DNA of 64,000 bases, from NCBI GenBank assembly GCA_013368315.1, contig JAACJM010000041.1:459026-523025 (forward strand), written 5' to 3'. The position numbers and the translations under genes were made by a program. The notes beneath the pieces are model-generated. The model had not been told where the DNA came from, did no database searches, and saw only the letters and a program-made list of their open reading frames with translations. How positions within the stretch are numbered: the first letter of the stretch is position 1; each line of letters opens with the position of its first letter. Below, piece by piece: positions 20,781-32,066 of this stretch. The DNA is from Tetrapyrgos nigripes. Taxonomy: Eukaryota; Basidiomycota; Agaricomycetes; Agaricales; Campanellaceae.

Positions 20781-22875
20781 GGCAAGGTACGAGGCCCCCT
20801 TTCCTTTTGAGTATCTATGTGCTCAAGTAGAGGGCTTTTTCAATCAATGATTCTGTATTCCTTAACAGACGATACTGCTTACATGCAGGTAAGCAAACTA
20901 CATAGTAGTACTCAAACGCAGCAGCGGGGAAATTGACAAACGGGTAAGGAAGGACTGGAGCAATAAATCCACTGCAAGCATCAAAGAACGGAAAACATAG
21001 CAATGCGTTAAACCATAGTGAGTAACGAAAATTTTAATGGACTTGTTGCTGACATCCAAAAGGAGAGAGTCCGAGTGCATCAGTAAGTGCTCAAAAGCTT
21101 TCACCTTTACAGTGTCAGAAGTGGGTACCTGCATAGGTTACGAGGCTGAATGAAATGAGGATGAGTTCTTTACACCCTCTTTCTGCGTATGGCTATGTGC
21201 AAATGCTCCCTTTCCGTGCGGCCTTTTTGCTAACGATCAGCCTTTCCTTTTCATTTTGTTTCTGAATACTAGCACGTATAACGCATCATAGCGTCCGATT
21301 TCTTTCCCTTCTATTTGCATGGTTATAGTCCTTTGCATCAAGATTCAAGTACAAAGAAGTCCAATAAAATAATGTGTACATTAAAAGCTTGGACTGCAAT
21401 GGCCTCGTATTCACCACACTTCAACGCTGGCCCACAACAACTTCATGTGTACATGCCAAATCCAATACTACTTATGCACTACTTGACAGAGACATGCTGA
21501 TTCAGGGAAGTAAACTTGAGAAGAAAATTCCCGCTACGATAGTAGTGGGTTTTGGGGTAAGTGGACATTTTTCCGCTCCAGAAATGATTAAGCACACGGC
21601 AGCATTCAAGCCGCTTTTCACACTCTGACAGCCATTTTTCCTTCCGCTCAGCATTGAAACAGGTTGACATTAAGGGGCGCCTTCATGGAGTTGGAGAATT
21701 TTTCCCATCTTCTCCTCTCCTTCTATTGTTTCTCCTACTCAAAACCAGTACCCCTGCTCAAACTCGCCGAGGGATTGTCATTAAGTGACATGCAGCGTAT
21801 GAATGAGTCCTTTTGGTATGAGACACTCCTCTGTGTCAACGTGGTCCTTCAAAACATAAGTGTTCGTCATTGGGTGGACTCGCTGCCGCTTCCGATTGAG
21901 GTGTGTGTTCTCGGCCAGATAAGCCCGTTGCCATCCATTAATTGCTGTCTACTTAGGTTTCTGGAAGGACAGAGCCCAATGGTAAAGGGTTGTGGACTAG
22001 ATGTGTACAGATTGATTTCTTAAGTCGCTTAGGAGTATTGGACCTGGCTAGAGGAGAAGTCTGGTTGCAGGAAATATCGGAGACTTTTGGTTGTGTGACA
22101 TGAGTCTATGATGCAGATATATTTAAATTGAAGGCATGTACATAATTGAGAGTACTTGGCAAAATCCTAGTTTCGCAGTGAATTTAAAGTAAAGGCACGT
22201 ACATAATCGAGAGTACTTGAGAAATTCCTTTTGGTGGATGCGTGGAGGGTATGGACTCGGAGAGCCAGCTGCCCACCGGTGTGTGGGTAGCGGGCTTTGC
22301 AGCCCCGCCGGCCCTTCGCCGGTTATCAAGAAAGAAATTGAGGAAAATGTTATTTGGTCCAGAGTAGTGTTGCACGTGGCTCCACTTGACTCCGGCTAAG
22401 CCGGGAGCCGAGCTGATGTATAGCCAAGCCGAGTCAAATAAACAATGAGCCGGCTCTACATAGTCCATCACAAAGACCAAGTCCGAGTCCAGGGACCTGC
22501 GTCACTGGTACCACCTTCCTTTCTTCCTTTCTCTCATCGTCAGAGACAGCAAGTACTCTCTTCTAGAGCAAACCACGCAGAGTTGATGCACGTTCCTAGC
22601 CTTAACAATCCCTTTTCAGCTTCCTCCTTAGTCGTCGCGCTCGCCAGCGCTTAAGTGTCCGAGTTGACATCGTTCCGCGCAGGCCGCTCTACATCTCTAC
22701 ATCTCAAGTACATCTTCCCCAAACGATTTGTCACCCTGGTTGCGTCATAGGCCATAAACAGCTTCTCATTAATCATTGACATCGTTACCCGGTGAAGCTG
22801 ATTCAGCTAGTTGGTGTACCGTGCCTGTGTCCTTAAGCTCGTCCCCAGGCCTCGACAAGCTCATCAGTTCAGACA
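20781..22875. other. Intergenic, ~2.1 kb
   Basis: Short frames only, none recognised. It holds a two-copy direct repeat GTACATAATTGAGAGTACTTG at about 22138 and 22199, a GC-rich stretch at about 22255-22325, and a copy of the dispersed repeat (22479-22602). Confidence 0.5.
22479..22602 (+). repeat. Dispersed repeat, copy 2
   Basis: Matches 3003-3150 with the same block order but a shorter middle. Confidence 0.7.
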
Positions 22876-23775
22876 ATGTCAAACGACTCGGACAATGTCC
22901 TCATCTTCTACGATATCCCTTCCAGAGACCTTGGCCCTTGGTCACCTAACACCTGGAAGACTCGGTGAGTTCTCCATCTTAACTATTACCAACGAGTCAG
23001 ACTTATCAATGCTGCATCTCAACACAATCACTATACCTCCCCATCCCATCCCATCCCCTTTCCCTTTCCTCCATCCCTTCAATCCTTCCCCTTCCCTCGC
23101 AGCTACGCCCTCAACTTCAAAAACATTCCCTACAAAACCATCTGGGTCGAATACCCCGATATAGAACCAACACTCAAACAACTCAACATTGCTCCCTGTA
23201 TGACGAAGGCTGACGGGGTGACTCCCCACTACACCCTCCCCGCGATATACGATCCTGTAAGGAAAGAAGGAGTGACGGATTCGCTTGCGATAGCAGTGTG
23301 GTTGGATGAGCGTTACCCTGAAGCACCAAAGCTGGTCCCAGAAGGAACACTCACCTTCCACAAAGCCTTCCTATCCGCCTTCTCCTCGAACATCGAAGCG
23401 ATGTTGCAGTTTACCATTCCGAAAGTAACTTGGGCCCTGAATGAGAGAAGTGAGGGGTATTTTAGAAAGACGAGGGAAGAGAGGTTTGGTATGAAAATGG
23501 AGGAGCTGTATCCCGAGCCGGGGACGGAAAAGAGGAAAGGGGAGTGGAAGAAGTTGGAGGAGGGGTTGGGGAAGGTTGCTGGGTGGTATGGGAAGGATAA
23601 CACGTTTGTCATGGAAGGAGAGGATAGCGCATGTTTCGCGGATTTCATGTTGGGAGGGTTTATTATCTGGATAAGGATCTTGTTCGGGAAGAATAGCGAG
23701 GAGTGGAAGGATGTTGCGAGTTGGCATGGGGGCAGGTTGGGGAGGTTGATTAAGGCATTGGAGAAGTACGAGTGA
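22876..23775 (+). CDS. Glutathione S-transferase, etherase-like (GTE/LigE-like) class
   Basis: Cytosolic glutathione S-transferase. Two exons, 22876-22964 and 23103-23775, join in phase (CG|C, Arg) to 253 aa. The N-terminal thioredoxin-like domain has VLIFYDIPSRDLGPWSPNTW followed by KTRYALNFKNIPYKTIWVEY. The glutathione-contact segment is YTLPAIYDP and SLAIAVWLDERYPEAP. A helical C-terminal domain runs from about residue 115. The SPNTWKTRYALNFK pattern resembles the fungal homologues of bacterial beta-etherase LigE, a class linked to detoxifying or cleaving aromatic ethers; that assignment is from family memory. The start at 22876 precedes the first beta strand closely, as usual. Neighbouring secreted peroxidases fit a role in handling oxidised aromatics. 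Confidence 0.88.
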
Positions 23776-24093
23776 AACTTGAAGCAAACCAATAAGTCTC
23801 TGGATCCTGCGTTATGTGCTTTCGTTATTGACTCGCTTTTGTACTTCCAAGAAGTTGCTCTTTTCCGTCGGGATCGGTTCAGTTCAAGACGCAACAAACT
23901 ACTGAATAAATATGATACGTGTTCATAGTAAGAAAATGGATACCAGAAACGACCGCACTAATAGTGATCCCCCTTGCAGGAGTGATACGACTACATGATT
24001 AATAGATAATTATGGACTCGAGGTACTTTGTACGAATAGAGCTCTTGAGGAAGAGCGCTAGCAATGATGATGAAAGGAGAGCGCTGAAGTTCA
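23776..24093. other. Convergent 3' ends of GST and peroxidase genes
   Basis: About 320 bases of shared 3' flank. The CACTCCTGCAAGG motif seen on the minus strand near 23985 recurs after the other two peroxidase genes. Confidence 0.5.
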
Positions 24094-25245
24094 TCAAATA
24101 CTGTTAGCAGTGATAGGATCAATATCGCCGCTGGGACCAAGACGAATCCACGGGTTAGGCTGCACCCCACTGGGCTGGAACTCGGAAAGACGCTCAATCT
24201 CTTTCTGGATTGGACGAATCGTATCGGCAGTGATCATCAGTTCGTTCTTCTTCCAGCCTTCAGCGATGGGAAGACGTTCTTCGCGGAACAGGATTTGGAC
24301 GTAGCTGGGGTAACGATGACGCTCGGTAAGATTTTCGTTCTTGGAGATTCAAAGAAAAATGGAACGTACTTCTTCGGCGCCCTCGTAGCCACTCCATCCG
24401 TAATATTACCCATCACAGCAACATACAAAGAAGATTCCCTCGTTCGAATCTTGAATCCCTTCACATTATTAATCAGCTGAGGATTCACAGCGTTCTGAAT
24501 GGCCTGGCGCTCTTTCTGGACGAATCCAGCAGACGTAGCGTTATAGTAATCTACTCCGGGATTAGAGTTGGCTAGGGTGGTGAAAACCGTTTCGTTGAAA
24601 TGGATATTGTCGTTGTTAGGATCAACGTTGAAGTCTTCACGGGAGAGGGAGATGTCGTGTTCGAATGTTTCGTGCCTATGATACGGTATGGGAATCAGTA
24701 AGTAGAAGAAGGATGAGATTTGATTTGGCTAGAGGAGGCTGGAGATGGCAATGGCAGTACTTACAGAGCAATCTCCGTCAAATTGAAGAAATCAGGGGTC
24801 TCAGCTGCAATCAGAGCACCCTTGGCCGCCACCGTGACCACGTCTGGCCCGACATTGAAACCGTCTGAAAGAAAATGATTCAATTCGGGATGAGTCCATA
24901 ACCATCCACTGCATTGATCCCGGAATTCGGGACACGAACCTAGGACTGCTTGCAATACAATAGGGATGGTGATATTCTTACCATCCCTTGGAAGGTAGCC
25001 GTGATTGGCAAGCCTGTAAACCACCGATGAACTCTAAGGAGGCGAAAAGTGCACGATAATACGTACGTGTTCAATCCAGGACAAGGACCACGAGCGTCGT
25101 TAGGACCCGGGGCTTGGAATCCATGGTCGTCCCCAGTCGTAGGAGCCGTGTCGTACTGCCTAGCATAGCCGGTATGCGCAGAGACCATCACGGTCCATGC
25201 TGGGAGAAGAGAAACGAGTGCGAGGAGACCAGTGAGCTTGATCAT
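24094..25245 (-). CDS. Secreted chloroperoxidase/peroxygenase (peroxidase family 2), copy 1
   Basis: Secreted heme-thiolate peroxidase of the chloroperoxidase/unspecific peroxygenase family, which uses hydrogen peroxide to halogenate or oxygenate organic substrates. Five exons as in the other two copies. A signal peptide (MIKLTGLLALVSLLPAWTVM) leads to the heme-ligand motif GPCPGLNTLANHGYLPRDG, whose Cys is the proximal ligand. TFEHDISLSRED carries the EHD distal motif with the Glu acid-base residue. Several Asn-X-Thr/Ser sites are present (NITIP, NETVF, NATSA). The product ends IDPITANSI. Length (about 290 aa) fits the short peroxygenases. It is divergent from the next copy across a shared 969-base promoter. 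Confidence 0.93.
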
Positions 25246-26214
25246 TGTTGGTGGCGTTGCAAAGGGCGGTAGGAGTCCTTAAAAAGAAAGAAAAGAACTA
25301 AGAAGGGGTGATGAGCTTTTCGCCAACACCGTTGCCACTCTTATACTCCTCGACTCCTCTACATATAGGCTTTGCATTAGCATGAAGCTCTTCAAGTTAG
25401 CCTGTTCAAACGATTACTTGAATTCGCCCAGTGCAACCATGGTGAACGTTCCCAACGGAAGTACTACCAAATAGGTACTTACCTGGACCGTGACTTACCT
25501 TGTTCTTGCAGATGTACTCAGGAGTCCTGTCTTGACTTACACACGGTAGTCAGACGGAATGCATCTGTATACTATTCGAAGATCCAAGAAGCGAGCGCAG
25601 CTTACTATTCTTTGAGTTTTTATTGGTTCGGAAGTTGCACCCGATGGGAATGGCGTTAGCGTTTGGAATAATAATACTTGTTTAAAACTTACTGAAGTCG
25701 AGAGTTCGAGGCGATGATGCAATAATGCGAGGTTTACGAGAGCTCATAATATCACGAATCCCATTGGCCATCCGACCTGCGGGTCGCTAACACCTTGTAA
25801 AAGGACAAAGGATGAAACTCCGACGGATACAGGTCAAGACTGTGGGGAACGCTTATTTTATATTTAGGGGATCGTCAGAAGCGACGGAAGTGTTCCAAAA
25901 ATGGTAAGAATCCGAAAATCGAAATGGGTGGCAAATTACGCGTATGCTCTCTCTCTTTCTCCGACGCTTGAATGAGCTGCGATCAAACTCACGCTGCGTT
26001 TCTGAGTCTCGCCACTTAGTCTATGTCACGTACGTACATGTATGCTCGGAGACGGGCTTTTGAGTGAACCAAAGCCCAGAGATTGTGTATAAAAAGTGGC
26101 GATGGCGCCAGCAAAAAGTCATCACCACTTCCTTCCTTCTCTTCTTACTTCTAGGATCCTATCTGGTGATCTAAGCAGCCTTTGCAACACCAAGGCCAAC
26201 GACAAACGACAATA
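25246..26214. promoter_or_regulatory. Shared divergent promoter of the peroxidase pair
   Basis: 969 bases between two divergent peroxidase starts. A TATA-like box for copy 2 is TATAAAAAG at 26088-26096, about 125 bases before its ATG; for copy 1 a minus-strand TATAAGAG lies at 25345-25338, about 95 bases before its ATG. Much of this DNA recurs upstream of the third copy (46827-47589), including ACGTTCCCAACGGAAGTACT near 25445 and 47047. Confidence 0.65.
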
Positions 26215-27358
26215 ATGCTGAAGCTCCTCGCACTCGTCTCTCTTCTCCCAGCATGGACCATGATGGTCTCTGCGCATGCCGTCTATGCTAGGCAGTACGA
26301 TACAGCTCCTACAACTGGTGCTGGTGGAGACGACAATGGGTTCCAAGCTCCTGGGCCTAATGATGCTCGTGGTCCTTGCCCTGGATTGAACACGTACGTA
26401 GCATCTTACTATCCTTCTTGATTCAGATGAGTGATCTTTGAGCTCTTTTCACAGGCTCGCAAATCATGGCTACCTTCCACGGGATGGTAAGAATATTACC
26501 ATACCTATTGTGTTACAAGCAGCCCTAGGTTTGTCTCTCCATTTCCGGCAATAGATTTGGGTCTATGAACTCATTCCGAACTGTTATCCAGATGGTTTCA
26601 ACGTCGGGCCAGACGTAGTAACGTTGGCGGCAAAGGGTGCTCTGATTGCAGCTGAGACCCCCGATTTCTTCAATTTGACGGAGATTGCTCTGTAAGTAAT
26701 CCTTCTGCCATTGCCATCTCATCTTGTCCCCTCTCCTCAATCCAAATCAAATCTCACCCTTCTTCTACTTACTGATTCCCATACCGTATCATAGGCACGA
26801 AACATTTGAACACGACATCTCCCTCTCCCGTGAAGACTTCCACGTCGATCCCAACAACGACAATATCCATTTCAACGAAACCGTTTTCACCACTCTAGCC
26901 AACTCTAACCCCGGAGTTGACTACTACAACGCTACTTCGGCTGGCCAAGTTCAGAAGGAACGACAGGACATTCAGAATGCCGTGAATGCTCAGTTGATCA
27001 ATAATGTCAAGGATTTCAAGATCAGGAGTCGTGAATCGTCGTTGTACGTCGCTGTGATGGGTAATGCCACGGCTGGACTGGGTACAAAGGCGCCGAAGAA
27101 GTGAGTTGCATCTCCCTTCTCCCGTTCAAGGACTAATGTTACCTCAGCTACGTCCAAATCTTCTTCCGCGAAGAACGTCTCCCCATCGCTGAAGGCTGGA
27201 AGAAAAACGATATTTTGATTACCGCAGATGTCCTTCGTCCCATTCAGAAGGAGATTGAGCGTTTTTCTGAGTGGCAGCCTAGTGGGGTGCAGCCTAACCC
27301 GTGGATTCGCCTTGGGCCTGACGGTGATATCGATCCTCTTACTGCTAATAGTATTTAG
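26215..27358 (+). CDS. Secreted chloroperoxidase/peroxygenase, copy 2
   Basis: Exons 26215-26393, 26455-26528, 26592-26691, 26795-27100 and 27148-27358 join in phase to 289 aa. The signal peptide is MLKLLALVSLLPAWTMMVSA. The proximal heme motif GPCPGLNTLANHGYLPRDG is split by intron 1, and the distal motif TFEHDISLSRED follows. DGFNVGPDVV and PSGVQPNPWIRLGPDGDIDP are shared with the sister genes. All key residues of the family are present, so the enzyme is probably active and secreted. Its preferred reaction (halogenation, peroxidation or oxygen insertion) cannot be told from sequence alone. Confidence 0.94.
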
Positions 27359-28123
27359 AATCTCGCTCTCTAGTCATACAACTTAGCTGTACTTATATAT
27401 CTAATAAGTAACTTAGTAAGGAGCCACTCCTGCAAGGTGTGATTGTTACTAGGTTACTCTAAGTACAGTCGTTCGGTACTCATCTACCTCTTCTGTGGAA
27501 TGGTATAAATATATTCCAAATTTGGAAGCTACATAGTCTGGCTGAGTCTCCAGGATCCCAAGAGCTCTAGGCTTCCATCGATGGGAGGAAAGGCTTTCTT
27601 TTCCTTTACAATGATGCACCGAATCGGGTCTCGTAGAAATATAACGGATTTTTGAATATATATTACAAGCTAGATTTTATGACGATGGTCTAACGCAAGA
27701 GCTGATGTTATATCAGAGTCATATCTGCGACGAATAAATTATGAGAAAAATACATCTGACTATGGGGATGGGGGCGAATACATCACGATGGGACCAGGAG
27801 CAGCGCCGTAGACAAGATTAGGATGTTTGATGTTCCTTGATGAACCACAATGTCTCCTTCGCATCAAGTGTCACCACATTGTCCAAGATACGAGTGGAAG
27901 AAAAAGATCTGAAATGTAAAGGGATTAGAAATACTCTTCGCTCTTTTTATTCATTGCTCAAATTTCCAGTGGTAAGGAGAATTTCCACAAGGTGTTTAAC
28001 AGGTGGGTTTGGAGGGCTACCCTCCAGGTTTTAAAGTGTGGAAGGTTAGAGTTTTTTAGGGTATGAGATAGTGTTCATCGAGGTGCTAAGCGGTAGCAAG
28101 CGAGTCGGTTAACCCGAATTTAG
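27359..28123. other. Intergenic downstream of peroxidase copy 2
   Basis: 27359-27545 is a duplicated 3' flank also found at 48737-48945 (includes TATATTCCAAATTTGGAAGC). The rest shows no gene. Confidence 0.6.
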
Positions 28124-28274
28124 TACAGTAAACTTCCTCCGAGTCTTAATGCATAGATTTTCGTACGACGAAACCCACTTTCACCTGCCAAAGTCCTCTC
28201 TTAATGTATAATCTCTCTTAATGCACAGCTTTTGGCCTCGGCCGAGGGTATGCACTAAGAGGGAGTTTACTGTA
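28124..28274. mobile_element. Tc1/mariner-pogo-like MITE, 147 bp
   Basis: Inverted ends of about 25 bases begin CAGTAAACTTCCTCC at 28126 and close GGGAGTTTACTG at 28272, flanked by TA on both sides (28124-28125, 28273-28274). TA duplication plus CAGT ends is typical of pogo/Fot-type elements. No coding capacity. Confidence 0.75.
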
Positions 28275-29193
28275 GATGGGTCGTAGATAGTGGGAAGAGT
28301 GTAAAGTGGCCGAGAGACACGGTCATCTGCTTTCAGGATCATCCGATACCCAGTCCTTTGAGTGTAGACTCAATATCCGGGTATTCAAGGAAGATGGTTT
28401 TGTACGGGAAGTGAAGTGTTTGTAGCTGACAATAAATCATGAATTGAATGTGTACATACGCATATGCCATTGCCTTGAGTTGAACGTAAATTGCCACATT
28501 TGCAGTTGTAATTGAGGAGGTCCTCACCTAGTCTTCCAAGTGTTAGGCGACCAAAGACCAATTTGGTTGGAAGGGATATCGTAGAAGATTATGAGGGTAA
28601 ATTAGTGAGATACATCATGCTCATAGCTAGGATCGTGTATGTACTCAGGGCGCGGGAATCGCGAATAGGGGCTGACAAAAAAGGAAATAGATAAGATAAG
28701 ATAACCACGAGTTCGCAGTGCTCGAACCTCTCGAAACGCATCTCAAAGGACCTCAACTACTTGGAACACTGAAAAGTCTCTTGAGTAGCTAGGAATGCCT
28801 GTATGCTGGTTAAATTAGGTAGAATTATGAGCAGAGGATAAGCTGGAGATGCTGCTGGCGATACCTGGATGAAGTTGACCGAGCCCCTGACCGAGGATTT
28901 ACGACGCGCGAGGTCAAGGATTTAACCTGGCCTTTCCCGCTGACACCATACACGTAGTATTATGTATACGTGGATCAGAGAAGAACTGGAGTATGTACAA
29001 TAAAGTAAAAAGTCTAAAGAGAAAGAGATCTAAGATGTAGCTTGGAGGTCTATGTCTATTTGAAGTCTAACGTATGTCTAATGGTGAAAAATAGCACTCT
29101 ATATAGATCTCTAAGTATGCAATCTATAACGCAAACAAAACCAAACCAAAACCAAAATCAAAAACCGAGTCATCAAAGAGAAACCAACGCTCC
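28275..29193. other. Intergenic; start of duplicated segment
   Basis: From about 28637 the sequence (ATGTACTCAGGGC onward) matches 43440 onward and forms the 3' flank of the duplicated F-box gene. No separate gene seen. Confidence 0.6.
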
Positions 29194-29633
29194 TCAATCA
29201 TGATATACACAACTCATCACGAACCCATCCCCATCCTTTGTAACTTCCCCCTCCCTCTCCGACCTCAACTCCCTCAGAGCCTCCTCAAGCTGCACCGAAT
29301 ACACGGGTACATTTCGGATATGTAGCTCTGTGAGCCCTAACCCTTCATCAAGTCCAGGTCCTTGGTATTGGTACTTCCTCCTCCTCCTCCCCTTAACCAT
29401 CTCGACCAACCCCCTCCCCGTCCTCATACCCAAACCCTCTAGACCGCCACCGGGACCCCCACGCACCCCCTTAGTACAAAACCAACTTCCTAACCCCACT
29501 AACCCTACTAGGGGCCGAACGAACAAGCATAGAAACGACTTGATCGCGGTCGTACGGACCGAGGGTTAGAGTTTGGAGAGAGGGGAGGGTAATTAGATTT
29601 GAGAAGGGTGCGAGGGTTGGACGTGTGGGTGTT

Positions 29634-29789
29634 AGTGATGTGCGGGCTTGCTTGAAGCCCGAGCCCGGCCCTAAAAGCCCAAGCCCGGCCCGGCCTTTGA
29701 GGAAGGCTTGATGAGGGCCTGAGAGCTCGGGCTTAATTTCTCAAAGCCCTGAGCCCGAAGCTTAGGCCCGGGCTTTAATCAGGCATGTT
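29634..29789. mobile_element. 152 bp GC-rich insertion with TGTT duplication
   Basis: Absent from the sister copy, which reads straight through at about 44870. The insert is dominated by GCCCGAGCCCGGCCC-type repeats in both orientations and is flanked by TGTT at 29630-29633 and 29786-29789. It looks like a very short non-autonomous element. Confidence 0.65.
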
Positions 29790-30022
29790 GGGGTTATTGT
29801 TGGCGTTGACGGTAGGATGAGAATGGGTAGGTGCAGAGGCAGGCACAGAGAAAAACGTCGAAGGAATATCGAGTGTATACGGCAGTTCGGTGAGGTTTGT
29901 GAAATCTGGGTATGTGTATGTGTATGCCGTAGACGTAGACGTAGTTGTAGTTGTAGCCGTAGCCGTACCAGCCGCAGCTGCAGTAGTAGCCGTAGTCGTG
30001 TTCGTAATGTCCTCGCCAGTAT

Positions 30023-30180
30023 CTATATCCATATCTATGTCGCCGTCCTCATCGACACCCATATCCCCTACTCCTTCCTCCGCAGCACCAGCACTAGCAA
30101 CTATATCCATATCTATGTCGCCGTCCCCATCGACACCCATATCCCCTACCCCTTCCTCCGCAGCACCAGCACTAGCAACT
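30023..30180 (-). repeat. 78 bp tandem duplication in F-box pseudogene
   Basis: Two copies of a 78-base unit that encodes 26 residues around SAGAAEEGVGDMGVD. The intact gene has one copy. Confidence 0.85.
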
Positions 30181-31946
30181 GGACCCAGACTCAGATTCGA
30201 TGTCGATGTCGGCGTATACGTGGGCGGGAGGTATAAACCTCCCACCACAATCCAACTTTGCCAATTGGTTCCAAGGAAGGATAAATGTAAAGCCTCTTGC
30301 CTGAGTCTCGGTGTGATTATCGTCGGTAGTAGGGGCGGTAGTGGTGGTGGTGGTGGTAGTAGTCGTAGCGGTGGTGGTAATAGAGATATCATCAGCCTGG
30401 GTAGCAGGATTCCCAAGCGTACACCCCGCATTATCGATAATAGAAACATGTCGGAGGCGGGGTGCGTTGGCAAAGAGGTCGAGGTTGCTGCCATCATGAT
30501 TATGACTGTGATTATCGTTGTAGGAAGAGTTGCTGATACTGTGGTCGCTGTCGAAGTAAAAGTTGTACCCTCCAAAATGGACAAACTTCAACTTTAGACA
30601 CTCTAGAAACGGCATCTCCATCGGCCCATCCCTCCTCCTTTGAACACTACGCCCCTGACTGGGAGAGCGAGCACTGAAAAGCCCAACTCGCTCCGAATCC
30701 ATAACAATGTCTACACTCTTCCACCTCTTCACATACTCTTTCTCAAATAACACTTGCCAGATAGAGGAAGGGAAACGGTTGGAGGGGTCGTTGATGGTTA
30801 TGTTTATGGGGAGCATTGGATTTGGAAACATGGGGAACCCGAGCCTGGTGAAGGACGAGGAAGACGACGAGGAAGAGGGTGACAAAGATGACGATAAACT
30901 CCTAGAAAGCAATTGATCCAACGCTTGGGGATTCCACCGCCCGACTCCTTGTGACTCGCCAAAGGTGCTAACACCCGCACCCATGGTAGTAGTACAAATA
31001 ACTACATCCCGCCATAACCCAGGCGAGCCCTCTATAATAGTTTTCCATCGTTGACAGATGAGTATAGGGCGAAGTTGGGGTTGACCAAATGGTTCAGGGA
31101 GATTGGAGGTTGGGTGGGACTGGGACGAGATTTGTCGGTGATGATGATGAGTTGGAAGATGGAGAGGGGGAGTTCGGGAGAGAGGATGTGGATTGGAGGA
31201 GTTGCGTTAGTTGGGATGGGATTACAGGGAGAATGGGTGACTGGGAATCTGAGTAGCCAGGTCAATGCGTAGAACACAGAAAGAGAGATGCGCATACCGT
31301 CAAACGGTCCAACACCCATCCGGAACGGTGCTGACAGGTAAGAACCCAGCCAGACAACAACTGGGAAGACTAATGTAGACATACTTAGGTGCTGTTGGCA
31401 GCAGTCGTTCTGTCCGTCACGTCCTTGTTGGATTCTTCAGCAGTGTCACAGTCAGCGCCGTGGTTCAGGAAAGCAGCTCTGGCGGAGTATAGATAGCCAT
31501 GGAGTGGCAAATAAAGCCTAGGTAACAAGAGAAAGGAAGAGCAGAAAAGGCGGAATTTTAAAACTTCGCTCACGTGAATGTGTCCCCAAATGCGGTAGTT
31601 CCCACTTCGCGTTGTATTTTTACCAAGTCCCTCGTTTCAACTCGCGTTGACGGTATACACAAGGTACAGAGGCATTTAGACGCGGATTACGGAGGGCACG
31701 TACGCGATTGTCTATTTCAAAGTCTAGTCTTTAAAAAACGAGAGTAGATCTGCAACAACTACAATACTTAATGAGGACTAAAGTACAGGAAGAAACTGAA
31801 ACTGTGGAGAGCTGCTAGAGCGAGGCCAAGAACTCAGATACATGCAATTACAGGTGTATGGATAAAAGGAATAGTACAAAATTGGGGAATTTATATTGCC
31901 TAGTATTCACTCATGACCTCAGTCTGTCTCTCAACCTGACTCTCTG

Positions 31947-32066
31947 TTTGAGATGCTGCTGTCTGCACTGAGGCAAATCTGATAGATTGAGAAAGAGATA
32001 TGCCATGTTTAAGATGCTCCTGTCTGCACTGAGGAAAATCTGATGGACTGAGAAAGAGACATGTCA
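31947..32066 (+). repeat. Two-copy ~60 bp direct repeat
   Basis: Two units containing CTGTCTGCACTGAGG followed by AAATCTGAT and GACTGAGAAAGAGA-like sequence, with substitutions between them. Confidence 0.8.

Larger units (their letters stand above)
28637..31319. repeat. Segmental duplication, F-box unit copy A
   Basis: Matches 43440-46264 in the same orientation over the F-box gene and its 3' flank, with indels. The similarity stops close to the ATG of the gene on the upstream side and at GTATGTACTCAGGGC on the other. Confidence 0.88.
29194..31319 (-). pseudogene. F-box protein pseudogene (copy A)
   Basis: Decayed copy of the gene at 43942-46264. The initiator MGVGPFDG (ATG at 31319) and the F-box core PIHILSPELPLSIFQL are still readable. 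A small deletion near 31085 shifts the frame before the LICQRWK part. Further damage: a frameshift near 30215, a tandemly doubled 78-base unit (30023-30180), a 152-base GC-rich insertion at 29634-29785, and a deletion near 29460 of several hundred bases that removes the middle of the LRR-like region. The last block, GLTELHIRNVPVYSVQLEEA, matches the intact copy. It is not expected to make a full protein. Confidence 0.88.

Noticed and set aside
29890..30597. Plus-strand frame of 235 residues opposite the F-box pseudogene
   Set aside because: It is low-complexity Val/Ser antisense of the Thr/Ala coding repeat, with no domain.
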